From an uncultured Lachnospiraceae bacterium (GTDB lineage Bacteria > Bacillota > Clostridia > Lachnospirales > Lachnospiraceae): a stretch of 64,000 nt of DNA. Location of the stretch: NCBI GenBank assembly GCA_902776305.1, contig CACYPS010000013.1:1-64000 (forward strand), in the 5' to 3' direction. Positions 24,187 to 32,741 of this stretch are shown piece after piece (within the stretch, counting starts at the first letter, position 1; every line of letters starts with the position of its first letter). The position numbers and the translations under genes were made by a program. The notes under the pieces are model-generated. The model saw only the letters and a list, made by a program, of their open reading frames with translations. It was not told the DNA's origin and ran no database searches.

Positions 24187-24517
24187 ACTCGATGAAGAAC
24201 CGATCCGTGTGATGGAGGATACGTTCAGAAAACATGGCTTTCATTTTGTCACATGTACAACCTGGTCAACAGACGGTTTTTTCCGGGAAACAAAAGATAT
24301 GGTCAAATACAGGCTGGAAGAGGGATGCTCTGTAGTTGAGATGGAATGTGCCGCGCTTGCTGCTTGCGCAAGAAAGCGGGGAGCCAAGTTCGGACAGTTC
24401 CTCTTTACTGCTGATTCTTTAGCGAACGTTCATGCGTATGATGCCAGAGACTTTGGGATGGAGTCACACGAGAAGGCTCTTCTCCTTGGGTTGGATATAT
24501 TGAGAAATTACAGGTAA
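24143..24517 (+). pseudogene. Nucleoside phosphorylase, C-terminal fragment
   Basis: The segments ITSYHYLPASRYIELDEEPI, then CTTWSTDGFFRET, CSVVEMECAALAACARKRGA and FGQFLFTADSLANV belong to the PNP/UDP family, which splits nucleosides into base and ribose-1-phosphate. VEMEC is the nucleoside-binding Glu-Met-Glu motif. The first half, with the phosphate site, is missing. It is joined to DUF3795 by a deletion. Confidence 0.8.
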
Positions 24518-24530
24518 GAATAACAGCAGT

Positions 24531-25079
24531 ATGAATATTAAGATGATAAAATTGCGCAGACCGAGCTGTCAATATGCCCGACAGGTAATGGATTTCCGGG
24601 ATGAATTAAAGAAAAACGGCGAAGAATTCGATGGATGCGCGGGACTGGAGGACTGCGCTTCCTTTGAAGAATGGATTCGTTTCGAAGAACGCCTGAGGGT
24701 CAAGTACAAAGAGGGCTATGTTCCCTCCGAGGTGTTTCTTGCAGTCAGAGAGGCGGATGACTGTCTGGTCGGGATCATCGATTACCGGCATCCTCTCAAC
24801 GACTTCCTTATGATCTATGGCGGGAATATCGGCTACAGTGTCCGACCGTCCGAGCGACGGAAAGGATATGCTTCCGAGATGCTTCGATTGATCCTGGATA
24901 TATGCCATTCTTATGGAGAAAAGCGGGTTCTACTTACCTGCGACAGTGATAATGCGGCGTCAAGGAAAACCATTCTGAAGAATGGCGGTGTCCTGGAAAA
25001 TGAGATCGAAGACACAGTGGGACTGAGTAAATGTGGCAGAATCCAGCGTTACTGGATTCCAATCGATATCGATGGGTGA
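24531..25079 (+). CDS. GNAT-family N-acetyltransferase
   Basis: The 182 residues have GYSVRPSERRKGYASEMLRL (acetyl-CoA loop RRKGYA) and LLTCDSDNAASRKTILKNGG, the typical last strand and helix of the GNAT group that also includes YjdJ-like acetyltransferases. There is no clear ribosome site before the ATG. The N-terminal part (RQVMDFRDELKKNGEEFDGC) is usual for this subgroup. Substrate is unknown. Confidence 0.85.
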   Translation: MNIKMIKLRRPSCQYARQVMDFRDELKKNGEEFDGCAGLEDCASFEEWIRFEERLRVKYKEGYVPSEVFLAVREADDCLVGIIDYRHPLNDFLMIYGGNIGYSVRPSERRKGYASEMLRLILDICHSYGEKRVLLTCDSDNAASRKTILKNGGVLENEIEDTVGLSKCGRIQRYWIPIDIDG

Positions 25080-25153
25080 AAGAGGAAGTTTTTTTGAAGA
25101 TGCCGGGATGAGCATTTTTTTAAAGACAGATCAGCAAAAGGAAGGGCTTCAAG

Positions 25154-25705
25154 ATGGAATATAACAGCACAGTTATACTGAAAGACGGCAGAGCCTGTAC
25201 CCTACGTAACGGGACGGCATCGGACGGGCAGGCACTCCTTGATGTTTTTAACCTGACACACGAGCAGACGGATTATCTGCTCACCTACCCCGGAGAGCAC
25301 AGCTATACCGCACAGCAGGAAGCAGATTTTCTGAAGGAGAAAACGGATAGTGCCGATGAGATCGAGCTTCTCGCTGAGCTGGATGGAGTAATTGTGGGCT
25401 CCGCCGGAATCGGCTGCGTTGGCCGCAGGGAAAAAACCAGGCATCGGGCAGAGTTTGGCATCAGTGTGGATAAGGCGTACTGGGGACTCGGCATCGGACG
25501 GGCACTGACTGAAGCCTGCATCGAATGTGCAAAAAAAGCAGGATATGCTCAACTGGAACTGGAAGTCGTGGCAGAGAACAGGTCTGCAATAGGCCTGTAT
25601 GAGAGTGTAGGCTTCGTGGAATACGGCAGAAATCCCAAAGGCTTCCGCTCCCGCTTAATCGGGTGGCAGGAGGTCGTGCTTATGCGTCTGGAAACGGAAG
25701 GGTAA
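25154..25705 (+). CDS. GNAT-family N-acetyltransferase
   Basis: The CoA loop is WGLGIGRALTEACIECAKKA, and LELEVVAENRSAIGLYESVG is the C-terminal part. GISVDKAYWG precedes the loop, as in RimI- and PhnO-like enzymes. AAGGAAGG lies before the ATG. Its last 26 bp overlap the convergent ogt gene. Confidence 0.87.
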   Translation: MEYNSTVILKDGRACTLRNGTASDGQALLDVFNLTHEQTDYLLTYPGEHSYTAQQEADFLKEKTDSADEIELLAELDGVIVGSAGIGCVGRREKTRHRAEFGISVDKAYWGLGIGRALTEACIECAKKAGYAQLELEVVAENRSAIGLYESVGFVEYGRNPKGFRSRLIGWQEVVLMRLETEG

Positions 25706-26237
25706 GTGCTGTCCCTTTTGTCGGAGTTGTAAATTGGTTCATATCATTGCCCTCCAGTTCCAGAAGAGCTTTTTTTCGCATGATCCCACCCCCATATCCG
25801 GTCAGGTTCCCAGTAGATCCAACTACACGATGGCAAGGAACGATGATGCAGATCGGATTATGACCGACCGCTCCGCCGACGGCCTGAGCAGACATCCTTT
25901 CGAGTCCGCGCTCCTTTGCGATTTGATCGGCAATCCACCCGTACGTGACCGTCTTTCCAAAAGGAATCTCGCACATGATCTCTCCGACACGATTGCGGAA
26001 ATCGGATCCTACCAAATGAATCCTCGGAAAGAACCCGGGATCGCGGCCTGAAAAATAGATATTCAGCCATTCTTTCGTCTGGAAAAAATAGTCTGTTTCA
26101 CGCCGAACGGCTCCCTTCTTCAGACCAAGCCCAATATACCTGCCGCCATCCGTAAACCAAAGCCCGGTTAGTCCCTGCTCGTCACCGGCAAGCAGGATGT
26201 TTCCCAAAGGGGATTCATAATCATTCGTGTAGATCAT
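25680..26237 (-). CDS. ogt: Methylated-DNA-[protein]-cysteine S-methyltransferase
   Basis: This suicide enzyme moves alkyl groups from O6-guanine to its own cysteine. The active-site motif PCHRVV is present in ICIIVPCHRVVGSTGNLTGY, and FGKTVTYGWIADQI is the DNA-binding helix region. I choose the ATG at 26237, since CAGGAGG precedes it; the protein has 185 residues. The N-terminal ribonuclease-like part is kept. It converges on the GNAT gene with a 26-bp overlap. The tail after LELEG is unusually long (FTTPTKGTALTLPFPDA) and is read from the other gene's antisense. Confidence 0.9.
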   Translation of the reverse strand: MIYTNDYESPLGNILLAGDEQGLTGLWFTDGGRYIGLGLKKGAVRRETDYFFQTKEWLNIYFSGRDPGFFPRIHLVGSDFRNRVGEIMCEIPFGKTVTYGWIADQIAKERGLERMSAQAVGGAVGHNPICIIVPCHRVVGSTGNLTGYGGGIMRKKALLELEGNDMNQFTTPTKGTALTLPFPDA

Positions 26238-26275
26238 TCTGTACCTCCTGATAAGTCCATCATATATAAAACCTT

Positions 26276-26396
26276 CCGCTGCACAATGCTCCACTGGAGC
26301 AGTGTTACGCATGTTAGGCACAGCGGATCGCAGACATCCGCAGAGGAAGGCGTTTACGGCCGCGCATGTCGCGTCAAAAACGCCGAGGCGTTCTTG
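26276..26396 (+). repeat. Intergenic structured repeat, copy 1 (modules R1 + X)
   Basis: ACAATGCTCC-ACT-GGAGCAGTGT forms one hairpin, and AACGCCGAGGCGTT near the end forms another. The copy at 43271-43394 is similar over its whole length. The X part also occurs at 44694-44736 and, inverted, at 52036-52080. The copy abuts the 3' end of the Crp-type gene and supplies its last codons. Confidence 0.75.
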
Positions 26397-26772
26397 AATT
26401 AATCAGTTTGAAATGGTTTTTTCTGCATTCGATGATTCCCTCACGCTGCATTTTCCCCAGTTCCTTGGACATATTTGTTCGTTCCAGATTGAGATAATCA
26501 GCAAGCTGCTGCCTGTCAAAGGGGATGTCAAATTCTACGGAATGTTTCTGCAGGGAAACGGTATTAAGGTTTCCCCAAACATCATTGCTTTCTATTGTGA
26601 CGCTTCCGTCCAATACAAGCCCCATTCTGTCTGTTTCTTCTCCTGCATGGAGGATAACGGTACCCTTCTTATAAGTTTTTTCCTGACTCCTCAGCTCCTT
26701 CAGGCAAGTGCGTATTTCGTCTTCAGACATATCCCTGAAAAGAATGGTCTTTCTAAGAATTGTGTTATCCAT
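26374..26772 (-). pseudogene. Crp/Fnr-family regulator with internal deletion
   Basis: From the ATG at 26772 (GGAG upstream), MDNTILRKTILFRDMSEDEI and then KKGTVILHAGEETDRMGLVL give the front of the cyclic-nucleotide-binding-like domain. After SNDVWGNLNTVSL the frame jumps to FDIPFDRQQLADYLNLERTN, the Crp-type HTH. About 80 residues (the rest of the barrel and the dimer helix) are gone without loss of frame. The last residues (NSRTPRRF) come from the adjoining repeat. Such a protein can hardly dimerise normally, so it is probably inactive. Confidence 0.75.
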
Positions 26773-26797
26773 AAAAACTCCAAAAATATTTTTGAAA

Positions 26798-26813
26798 TGT
26801 GGTTCAAGCCACA
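26798..26813. promoter_or_regulatory. Crp/Fnr-type operator in the divergent promoter
   Basis: ATGTGG-TTCA-AGCCACAT contains the inverted arms ATGTGG and CCACAT. It sits between the Crp-type gene and the ferredoxin gene, the usual place for autoregulation and control of the partner. Confidence 0.6.
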
Positions 26814-26871
26814 TATTTTTATTCGCGAGTATACTATATTGACGCCAGAAAGACAAGAGGAGGATACAAAG

Positions 26872-27687
26872 ATGGTAAGACAGATCATACATATTGATGA
26901 AGAAAAATGTAATGGCTGCGGTTTATGTGCAAGAGCGTGTCATGAGGGAGCTATAGATATTATAAACGGCAAGGCGAAACTGGTTCGAGAAAATTTCTGT
27001 GATGGATTTGGAGACTGCCTTCCCCACTGTCCGACCGGAGCAATTACGTTTGAGGAAAGAGAGGCACCGGCGTATGACGAAGCGGCGGTGAAAGAGAGTC
27101 AGGAAAAGAAAATGGAGGGCGCTGAACGTCCGGTGGACGTTCGTTTAGCGCCGACCGGAGTGGAACGGAGGCAGGTAATGACGGAGAGAGAAGCACAGAT
27201 GAGAGCGGAGATGGAGCAGCATGCGGCGCATGCAGGAGGCTGCCCGGGATTAAGGTTTATGCAGTTCGATCATAATGATGAACAGAAGGAAGAGCAAGCA
27301 CACACCGCCAATGTGAAACCGGTATCAAGACTTATGCAGTGGCCGTGTCAGATAAAACTCCTTCCTACACAGGCACCGTTCTATGATGGGGCAAAGCTTC
27401 TGATCGCGGCAGACTGTACAGCCTATGCCTATGCCAATATGCATGAGGATTTCATGAAGGGAAAGATCACATTGATCGGATGCCCGAAGCTGGACAATAT
27501 CGACTATTCCGAAAAGTTGACAGAGATCATAGCGAACAATAGTATAAAGAGCGTGACCATAGTCCGCATGGATGTTCCGTGCTGCGGAGGTTTGCAGAGA
27601 GCGGCAGAAACAGCACTTAAAAGAAGCGGTAAGTTTATTCCCTGGCAGGTCGTGACCATTTCACGTGATGGCAGGATCATAGATTAA
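26872..27687 (+). CDS. 4Fe-4S dicluster ferredoxin-type protein
   Basis: I choose the ATG at 26872 with GAGGAGG before it (271 residues); the longer frame is antisense to the regulator. Two cluster motifs stand at the N-terminus: CNGCGLCARAC near 14-24, then FCDGFGDCLPHCPTG. The C-terminal part (AADCTAYAYANMHEDFMKGK, IGCPKLDNIDYSEKL, MDVPCCGG) binds a further metal or acts in electron transfer. Such proteins are commonly encoded divergently from a Crp/Fnr regulator in Clostridia, as here. The gene is intact although its regulator is deleted. Confidence 0.87.
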   Translation: MVRQIIHIDEEKCNGCGLCARACHEGAIDIINGKAKLVRENFCDGFGDCLPHCPTGAITFEEREAPAYDEAAVKESQEKKMEGAERPVDVRLAPTGVERRQVMTEREAQMRAEMEQHAAHAGGCPGLRFMQFDHNDEQKEEQAHTANVKPVSRLMQWPCQIKLLPTQAPFYDGAKLLIAADCTAYAYANMHEDFMKGKITLIGCPKLDNIDYSEKLTEIIANNSIKSVTIVRMDVPCCGGLQRAAETALKRSGKFIPWQVVTISRDGRIID

Positions 27688-27785
27688 AATTTGCAACCAA
27701 ATACTGGTCTGCCAATGTGCTTGGAACAGTTGCAATTATAGAAGATGGCGCTGAGAAGCAAAAAGGGATTGAAATATATTTTTAA
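27687..27785 (+). pseudogene. Possible fragment of a pyridoxamine-phosphate-oxidase-like protein
   Basis: Without a start codon, the frame KFATKYWSANVLGTVAIIED, then GAEKQKGIEIYF, resembles the flavin split-barrel strand of PNPOx-like proteins (WxTxYxSVxxxG). It is only 32 residues long, so the call is weak. Confidence 0.3.
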
Positions 27786-27914
27786 TTGCCTTACCCTCTT
27801 CTCAGGACGTCTGAATAAACACTCAAAATTGAAAGAGTCGATTTCATCGAACAAAAAGTACTGTCTGTGATTGATGGGTGATATTGCCTGCATGTGAGAA
27901 AGGGAAGGCACCAA

Positions 27915-28448
27915 ATGGTTTTGGAAACAAAAAGACTATTGCTGCGGGAAATGAAACCGGATGATTATCAGGCACTGTTTCTTGTGCTCGGCAACCCTGA
28001 AACAATGTGGCATTATCCTTACACTTTCGACGGGCAGCATGTTAAAGACTGGATCGAAAGAAACATAAAACGCTATCAGAAGGACGGTTTCGGGCTGTGG
28101 GCAGTCTGCCTGAAAGAGACCGGCGAGATGATCGGTGACTGCGGGCTGACACTCCAGAATATCAATGGAACAATATTGCCGGAAATCGGCTATCATATCC
28201 GCCACGACTGTCAGCAAAAGGGCTATGCCAGTGAGGCAGCCAAGGCTGTTCGCAACTGGGCATTTCGAAACACAGAGTATCCAACCCTATATTCCTACTG
28301 CAAATACACAAATGTACCTTCCATAAAAACAGCAGAATCCATCGGTATGCATTTTGTATGTGAATATCCGGATGAAACAAATGGAAAGACCCATGTATCG
28401 GCAATCTCAAGGAAAGAATGGCTGAATGAAATCACTGAGATCTACTGA
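27915..28448 (+). CDS. GNAT-family N-acetyltransferase (RimJ/RimL-like)
   Basis: I choose the ATG at 27915 (MVLETKRLLLREMKPDDYQA), the classic opening of RimJ/RimL-type enzymes; the frame is open from 27894. GYHIRHDCQQKGYASEAAKA is the CoA loop, and YCKYTNVPSIKTAESIGM closes the fold. The 177 residues are a normal length. After it, 28449-28710 holds no supported gene. Confidence 0.87.
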   Translation: MVLETKRLLLREMKPDDYQALFLVLGNPETMWHYPYTFDGQHVKDWIERNIKRYQKDGFGLWAVCLKETGEMIGDCGLTLQNINGTILPEIGYHIRHDCQQKGYASEAAKAVRNWAFRNTEYPTLYSYCKYTNVPSIKTAESIGMHFVCEYPDETNGKTHVSAISRKEWLNEITEIY

Positions 28449-28710
28449 TAAGGAAATAGAGGTTACCCAATCATAGTAATCAGGAGGGCTGATCTGCCGG
28501 AACTTAAGGTTCTGGTGTTTGACAGACAATGGAACAGAAAATGTGCTTTTCCGAATAGAAACTATCAAAGATGCATCGATTGGGAGAGCATTCGCAAGAT
28601 TGTTGCAGGTGAGTGAGAAAGAGACGTGCAATAAGAATTCAAGTTTGTAGCGATAGCGTCAATTCGGTCTTTGACTGTAATGTAGAGCTGACTTATGAAG
28701 AAGAGTAATT

Positions 28711-29259
28711 ATGCATCTTGAAAGAATCACTGAAAACAACATTTCTTTCGCTGTCTCGATTCAGGAGAAGCTTTTCCCTGGAGAAAGTGCAAAAGCGAAT
28801 TATGAAGAATCGTTAGAGGATTCTTCATGTTATGAGTATTATCTGATTTATGAAAGGAAAGAATGTACTGGCATTATAGGACTATATTACTATCCGGATG
28901 ATCCTGACAGTGCCTGGCTTGGCTGGTTTGGTATAATAGATAGTTTTCGGAGAAAGCGTCTCGGTTCTGCAGCATTGAAATTGTTCGAAGATATGGCAAT
29001 TTCCAGAGGGTATAGGTTTGCGCGACTCTACACAGACGCCGTGAACAATGATGCTGCAATTGCTTTTTACAAAGCCAACGGCTATGTCTCTGAACCATAT
29101 TTTAATTCGGAGGATTCTGCCTGTCTGAAATATAAAACGCTCATTTTTTCAAAGCCATTGACTGGCGATATGCTGGTTCTGTGGAAGAGCAGAAACATTC
29201 ATCTTACAGAACAGATTAAAAAACAAAGTTTATCCAGCAAATATAAGAATGGGATGTGA
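28711..29259 (+). CDS. GNAT-family N-acetyltransferase
   Basis: AWLGWFGIIDSFRRKRLGSA is the CoA-binding stretch (RRKRLG), and ARLYTDAVNNDAAIAFYKAN is the typical C-terminal part. The tail (about 40 residues, KPLTGDMLVLWKSRNIHLTE and further) is longer than usual. The ribosome site is poor. Substrate is unknown. Confidence 0.83.
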   Translation: MHLERITENNISFAVSIQEKLFPGESAKANYEESLEDSSCYEYYLIYERKECTGIIGLYYYPDDPDSAWLGWFGIIDSFRRKRLGSAALKLFEDMAISRGYRFARLYTDAVNNDAAIAFYKANGYVSEPYFNSEDSACLKYKTLIFSKPLTGDMLVLWKSRNIHLTEQIKKQSLSSKYKNGM

Positions 29260-29281
29260 TTTTGGAGATAATGATAAGGTG

Positions 29282-29812
29282 TTATTTATGATTTGAGATG
29301 ACGTTGTCAAAAAGTTTGTAGATGCCGCATCTCCAGCAGAGAATCATACCGAGGACAGCCCCGAGAGCAGCCTGTGCGATTTCATAAGGAAGCTTGATCA
29401 TTGCGTATTCAAAGGTGCTGTAAATGAATATTTTTCCTAATGTGTAGCCGCATACCATAATTACTGCACCGATTGCCACTCCGATTCCGGATGCTGTGAC
29501 CGGGCGGGATTTCAGAACATGATGGGAAACCAGAGAGATAACGAAAGCCTGCAGACCATGTGTGACCAGTGATACAAACATGGGGAGAGGATAGAAAAGC
29601 ATATCCCCCAGAAAAGATCCGATCCCGCCTGCGACAAAAGCCTCAAAAGGATTCAGAAGAATGGACGCGAGGCAGATCACAACGTCACAAAGATACAGAT
29701 GACCGCCGGGAACCGGAATGCCAAAGGAGGACATGATAATATTCATAGCCATAAAAACAGCGGTGATCGAGAGTCTGATTACAGATGTCTGAGTTACTTC
29801 ATGCTTCATCAT
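29282..29812 (-). CDS. ECF transporter S component
   Basis: About six hydrophobic helices in 176 residues match the S-component plan. The motif SFGIPVPGGHLYLCDVVICL and the following LNPFEAFVAGGIGSFLGDML are typical of the vitamin-type S proteins (ECF_trnsprt). AAAGGGG lies before the ATG on the minus strand. The divergent neighbour is a MocR/PdxR-type regulator, so pyridoxine or a related vitamin B6 form is the likely substrate; this is inference from context. The energising ECF module is not in the window. Confidence 0.8.
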   Translation of the reverse strand: MMKHEVTQTSVIRLSITAVFMAMNIIMSSFGIPVPGGHLYLCDVVICLASILLNPFEAFVAGGIGSFLGDMLFYPLPMFVSLVTHGLQAFVISLVSHHVLKSRPVTASGIGVAIGAVIMVCGYTLGKIFIYSTFEYAMIKLPYEIAQAALGAVLGMILCWRCGIYKLFDNVISNHK

Positions 29813-29839
29813 TACAACCCCTTTACGAGAAGATGAAAA

Positions 29840-29857
29840 CAGTTTATGATGAAACTG
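29840..29857. promoter_or_regulatory. Operator palindrome between the ECF and MocR genes
   Basis: CAGTTT-ATGATG-AAACTG is a perfect 6-bp-arm inverted repeat in the 88-bp divergent region. Related GATGAAA and ATATGAAA motifs repeat near it, as often found for MocR sites. Confidence 0.55.
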
Positions 29858-29900
29858 ATAATATGAAAATAATCAAAAATGAAAGAAATGATATGACCAG

Positions 29901-30998
29901 ATGAATTTCCAATTAGACACTTTATCAAAGGAACCTGCTTATCTTCAGCTGTACCGTAAATTCGTAGAAGACATCGTTTCGAACATTTATCCTTATGGAG
30001 GTAAACTGCCCTCAAAGAGGACACTCGCGTCAGACGCAGGAGTGAGCGTAATCACAGTGGAGCATGCGATGAGTCTGCTTTGTGATGAAGGCTATATAGA
30101 AAGCAGAGAACGAAGCGGATATTATGTGACATTCAAAAGCAGTGAGTTTCTCGGAAAGCCTTTGGTAGAAATACAACCGGCAGTCTTAAGCTCCGATTTG
30201 CATCAGGTATCTGATTCATTGATATCGTATTCTGTTGCGGCGAAGACGATTCGAAAGGTTTTGCAGGATTACGGGGAACGTATTTTGGTGAAATCCCCAA
30301 ATCAGGGCTGCCGGGAGCTTCGGAAAGAAATTTGCATGTATCTTGCCCGCAGCAGGGGAATCCTGATAAAGCCTTCACAGGTTATTATCGGTTCCGGTGC
30401 AGAGTATTTTTATGGGCTGCTGGTGCAACTCCTTGGGACGGAGCATATGTATGCGGTTGAAAATCCATGCTATGAAAAGATCCTTCAAGTGTACAAGGCG
30501 ATGGGAGCCGGGGTTGAGCAGATGGATCTTTCGAGTGAAGGTATTCTGACGGAAGAACTGGAAAGGTCTAAAGCAAAGTATCTTCATGTGACTCCGTTTC
30601 ACAGTTATCCCAGCGGCATTACAGCCAGCATATCAAAAAAACATGAATATTTGAGATGGGCAGAAAAAAGAGAAGGCCTTCTGATTGAGGATAATTACGA
30701 TTCGGAGCTTACTGTTTCGAGAAAGCCGGAGAAGTCGTTGTTTTCCATGACACAAACCTCAAATGTAATATATATCAACACATTTTCCAAAACAATTGCC
30801 CCATCCATACGAATCGGATACATGATCCTTCCGGAAAAGATGGAGAAGCCGTTCAACGAAAAACTTGGATTTTATTCATGTACGGTTCCTGTTCTCGATC
30901 AGCTTGTTATTGCGGAACTCTTAAGAAACGGGGATTTTGAACGACATATAAACCGGGTAAGAAGGATGCGGAGGAAACAAAAAAGAGAACAGATTTGA
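29901..30998 (+). CDS. MocR/PdxR-type regulator (GntR HTH + aminotransferase fold), short C-terminus
   Basis: The N-terminal winged helix is GKLPSKRTLASDAGVSVITV, then EHAMSLLCDEGYI. The rest is a fold-type I aminotransferase with LIEDNYDSE and the PLP-lysine motif NTFSKTIAPSIRIGYM. MocR proteins sense PLP and control vitamin B6 genes. With 365 residues it is about 70-80 shorter than usual; it stops in the basic helix HINRVRRMRRKQKREQI just before the small C-terminal subdomain. A 3' frameshift or deletion is therefore likely, and activity is uncertain. Confidence 0.78.
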   Translation: MNFQLDTLSKEPAYLQLYRKFVEDIVSNIYPYGGKLPSKRTLASDAGVSVITVEHAMSLLCDEGYIESRERSGYYVTFKSSEFLGKPLVEIQPAVLSSDLHQVSDSLISYSVAAKTIRKVLQDYGERILVKSPNQGCRELRKEICMYLARSRGILIKPSQVIIGSGAEYFYGLLVQLLGTEHMYAVENPCYEKILQVYKAMGAGVEQMDLSSEGILTEELERSKAKYLHVTPFHSYPSGITASISKKHEYLRWAEKREGLLIEDNYDSELTVSRKPEKSLFSMTQTSNVIYINTFSKTIAPSIRIGYMILPEKMEKPFNEKLGFYSCTVPVLDQLVIAELLRNGDFERHINRVRRMRRKQKREQI

Positions 30999-31198
30999 GA
31001 AGGTTGACTAACTCTACAGGCTTAAATCGTTGGATTCCAATAAAGAAGTGTTGACCGAAACGGATTCCTGAAAACCTGTATTTACGGGATGATACGAATC
31101 GTATCACGGATGTGACGATACGTTTCTTTCATTTTTCTTGGTTCATTGATACCTTCAGATTGCCGGTGGGCAATACTGTATGAAAGGACGAAGAGAAT

Positions 31199-31879
31199 AT
31201 GAAGGAAAAAAGAAATCTGTTGACGGGGGTCGGGTTGATTGGTGCTTTTGCCCTGTGGACCGTTTTGATCCGGCGTGTCGATGTTCAGGCTGTCGGACAG
31301 AATGGAACGAAGGTTGGGTTTGCTGATTTCAATGTTTGGTTCCATCAGCTGACCGGTGTGAACATGACGCTTTATACGATTACGGACTGGCTGGGACTTG
31401 TTCCCATTTTTATCTGCTTGAGCTTCGGCGGGCTGGGGCTGGTGCAGCTGATCAAGAGGCGGAGCCTGCTAAGAGTTGATTCAGATATCTTGTTATTGGG
31501 TGTCTATTATGTGTTGGTCATAGTCTGCTATCTGATTTTTGAGATGATTCCGATTAATTACAGACCTGTCCTGATAGAGGGAAGACTGGAAGCATCCTAT
31601 CCGTCATCAACGACATTACTGGTACTGAGCGTGATGCCGACATTGATGTTCCAGACATACAGGAGAGTGGAGAATTCTCTGATAAGAAAAGCGGTCGCGA
31701 CTTTTGTAATCGCCTTTTCTCTGTTTATGGTGATCGGAAGGCTGATCTCAGGGGTACACTGGGCGACGGATATAATTGGTTCCATATTATTAAGTGCGGG
31801 ACTCTATATGCTGTACCGGTCAGTTGTAATGTACACAGACAAGGTAAAGAAAGTCGACAGGAGCAAATATGGAGTTTAA
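31199..31879 (+). CDS. PAP2-family membrane phosphatase
   Basis: The protein has about six hydrophobic helices. The phosphatase motifs are visible: RPVLIEGRLEASYPSSTT (motif KxxxxxxRP to PSxH-like, here with PSSTT) and GRLISGVHWATDIIGSILLS (SRxxxxxHxxxD-like, with catalytic His in GVHW). It lacks the classic His of PSGH. Such PAP2 enzymes dephosphorylate lipid or undecaprenyl phosphates. AAGGACG lies upstream. Its end overlaps the next start by 11 bp, so the two genes are coupled. Confidence 0.82.
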   Translation: MKEKRNLLTGVGLIGAFALWTVLIRRVDVQAVGQNGTKVGFADFNVWFHQLTGVNMTLYTITDWLGLVPIFICLSFGGLGLVQLIKRRSLLRVDSDILLLGVYYVLVIVCYLIFEMIPINYRPVLIEGRLEASYPSSTTLLVLSVMPTLMFQTYRRVENSLIRKAVATFVIAFSLFMVIGRLISGVHWATDIIGSILLSAGLYMLYRSVVMYTDKVKKVDRSKYGV

Positions 31880-32480
31880 TGAAAAACTACAGGAATTAAG
31901 AAAATCCAGATCAATGACGCAGGATGAGCTGGCGAAGGCTCTGTTTGTTTCAAGAGCCGCAATTTCAAAATGGGAGCAGGGCCGCGGCTATCCAAGCCTT
32001 GATTCGCTAAAGGAGATATCGAGGTTCTTTTCTGTGTCGATTGATGATCTGATCTGCTCGGAAGAGATCATTTCTGCGGCGGAAGATGAGAAGAAAGAGT
32101 GCATGGATAAGTACTTATCACTGATCTGCAATACGCTGGATATCTTCTTGGCATTGCTGTTGTTCCTGCCTGTATTCGGAAACGGAGCGGATAATCCGGC
32201 TTCGGTATCGCTGTATGCGATCTCGGGATTAAGTAAATGGATTAAAATAGTGTTTGCTGCTTTGATTGGCGTAGCTGTTCTGAACGGTATCTGCGGTGTT
32301 ATTATCAGCCGTTTTGGTAAGCCGGTATGGAATCGTCATCGGCTTGTGACGGGGATGGTGCTGTCCATAGCATGTGCGGCGATATTCATTCTGACAAGAC
32401 AGCCGTATGCAGGCATCATCTGTCTAGCTATTTTGGTCGGGAAGGGATTGCTGATTGGAAAAGGAAAGAGTTTATTATGA
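31869..32480 (+). CDS. XRE-family regulator with membrane segments
   Basis: Residues 5-60 form the HTH (MTQDELAKALFVSRAAISKW, then EQGRGYPSLDSLKEI). After a short linker come about four hydrophobic helices (NTLDIFLALLLFLPVFG, IKIVFAALIGVAVLNGI and others). The plan equals that of the regulator at 4921. The 11-bp overlap with the PAP2 gene suggests that it acts in the same process, perhaps by envelope sensing. Confidence 0.82.
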   Translation: MEFNEKLQELRKSRSMTQDELAKALFVSRAAISKWEQGRGYPSLDSLKEISRFFSVSIDDLICSEEIISAAEDEKKECMDKYLSLICNTLDIFLALLLFLPVFGNGADNPASVSLYAISGLSKWIKIVFAALIGVAVLNGICGVIISRFGKPVWNRHRLVTGMVLSIACAAIFILTRQPYAGIICLAILVGKGLLIGKGKSLL

Positions 32481-32525
32481 TCAAAAATGAACGGACAAAA
32501 ATATGGGCGGATGAGCAGATGAAAA

Positions 32526-32741
32526 ATGAATGTTGGCGAAAAAAAGTATCACGGCTATAATAAAATCGATGATGGCAGGCTTCTTTTTACGGCGGATTAT
32601 ACGGACATGGAGAATCTTATCACCTGGATTCTGACCTTTGGAGATAAGGCAGAGGTACTTGAACCGAAAGAGGCAAGAGTGAATATAGCGAGCATGGTGC
32701 AGAAAATGACAGCAATTTATAAGGAGGATGCAGGATCATGA
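32526..32741 (+). pseudogene. WYL-domain regulator, C-terminal fragment
   Basis: The frame contains GRLLFTADYTDMENLITWIL, then TFGDKAEVLEPKEARVNIAS, the usual last part (WCX region) of YafY-like HTH-WYL regulators. The HTH and the WYL barrel are lost. The stop overlaps the ATG of the VOC gene, so the original gene was coupled to it. Confidence 0.75.

Noticed and set aside
26413..26871. Long upstream extension of the ferredoxin frame
   Set aside because: It is antisense to the Crp-type gene and has no start; the ATG at 26872 has a strong ribosome site.
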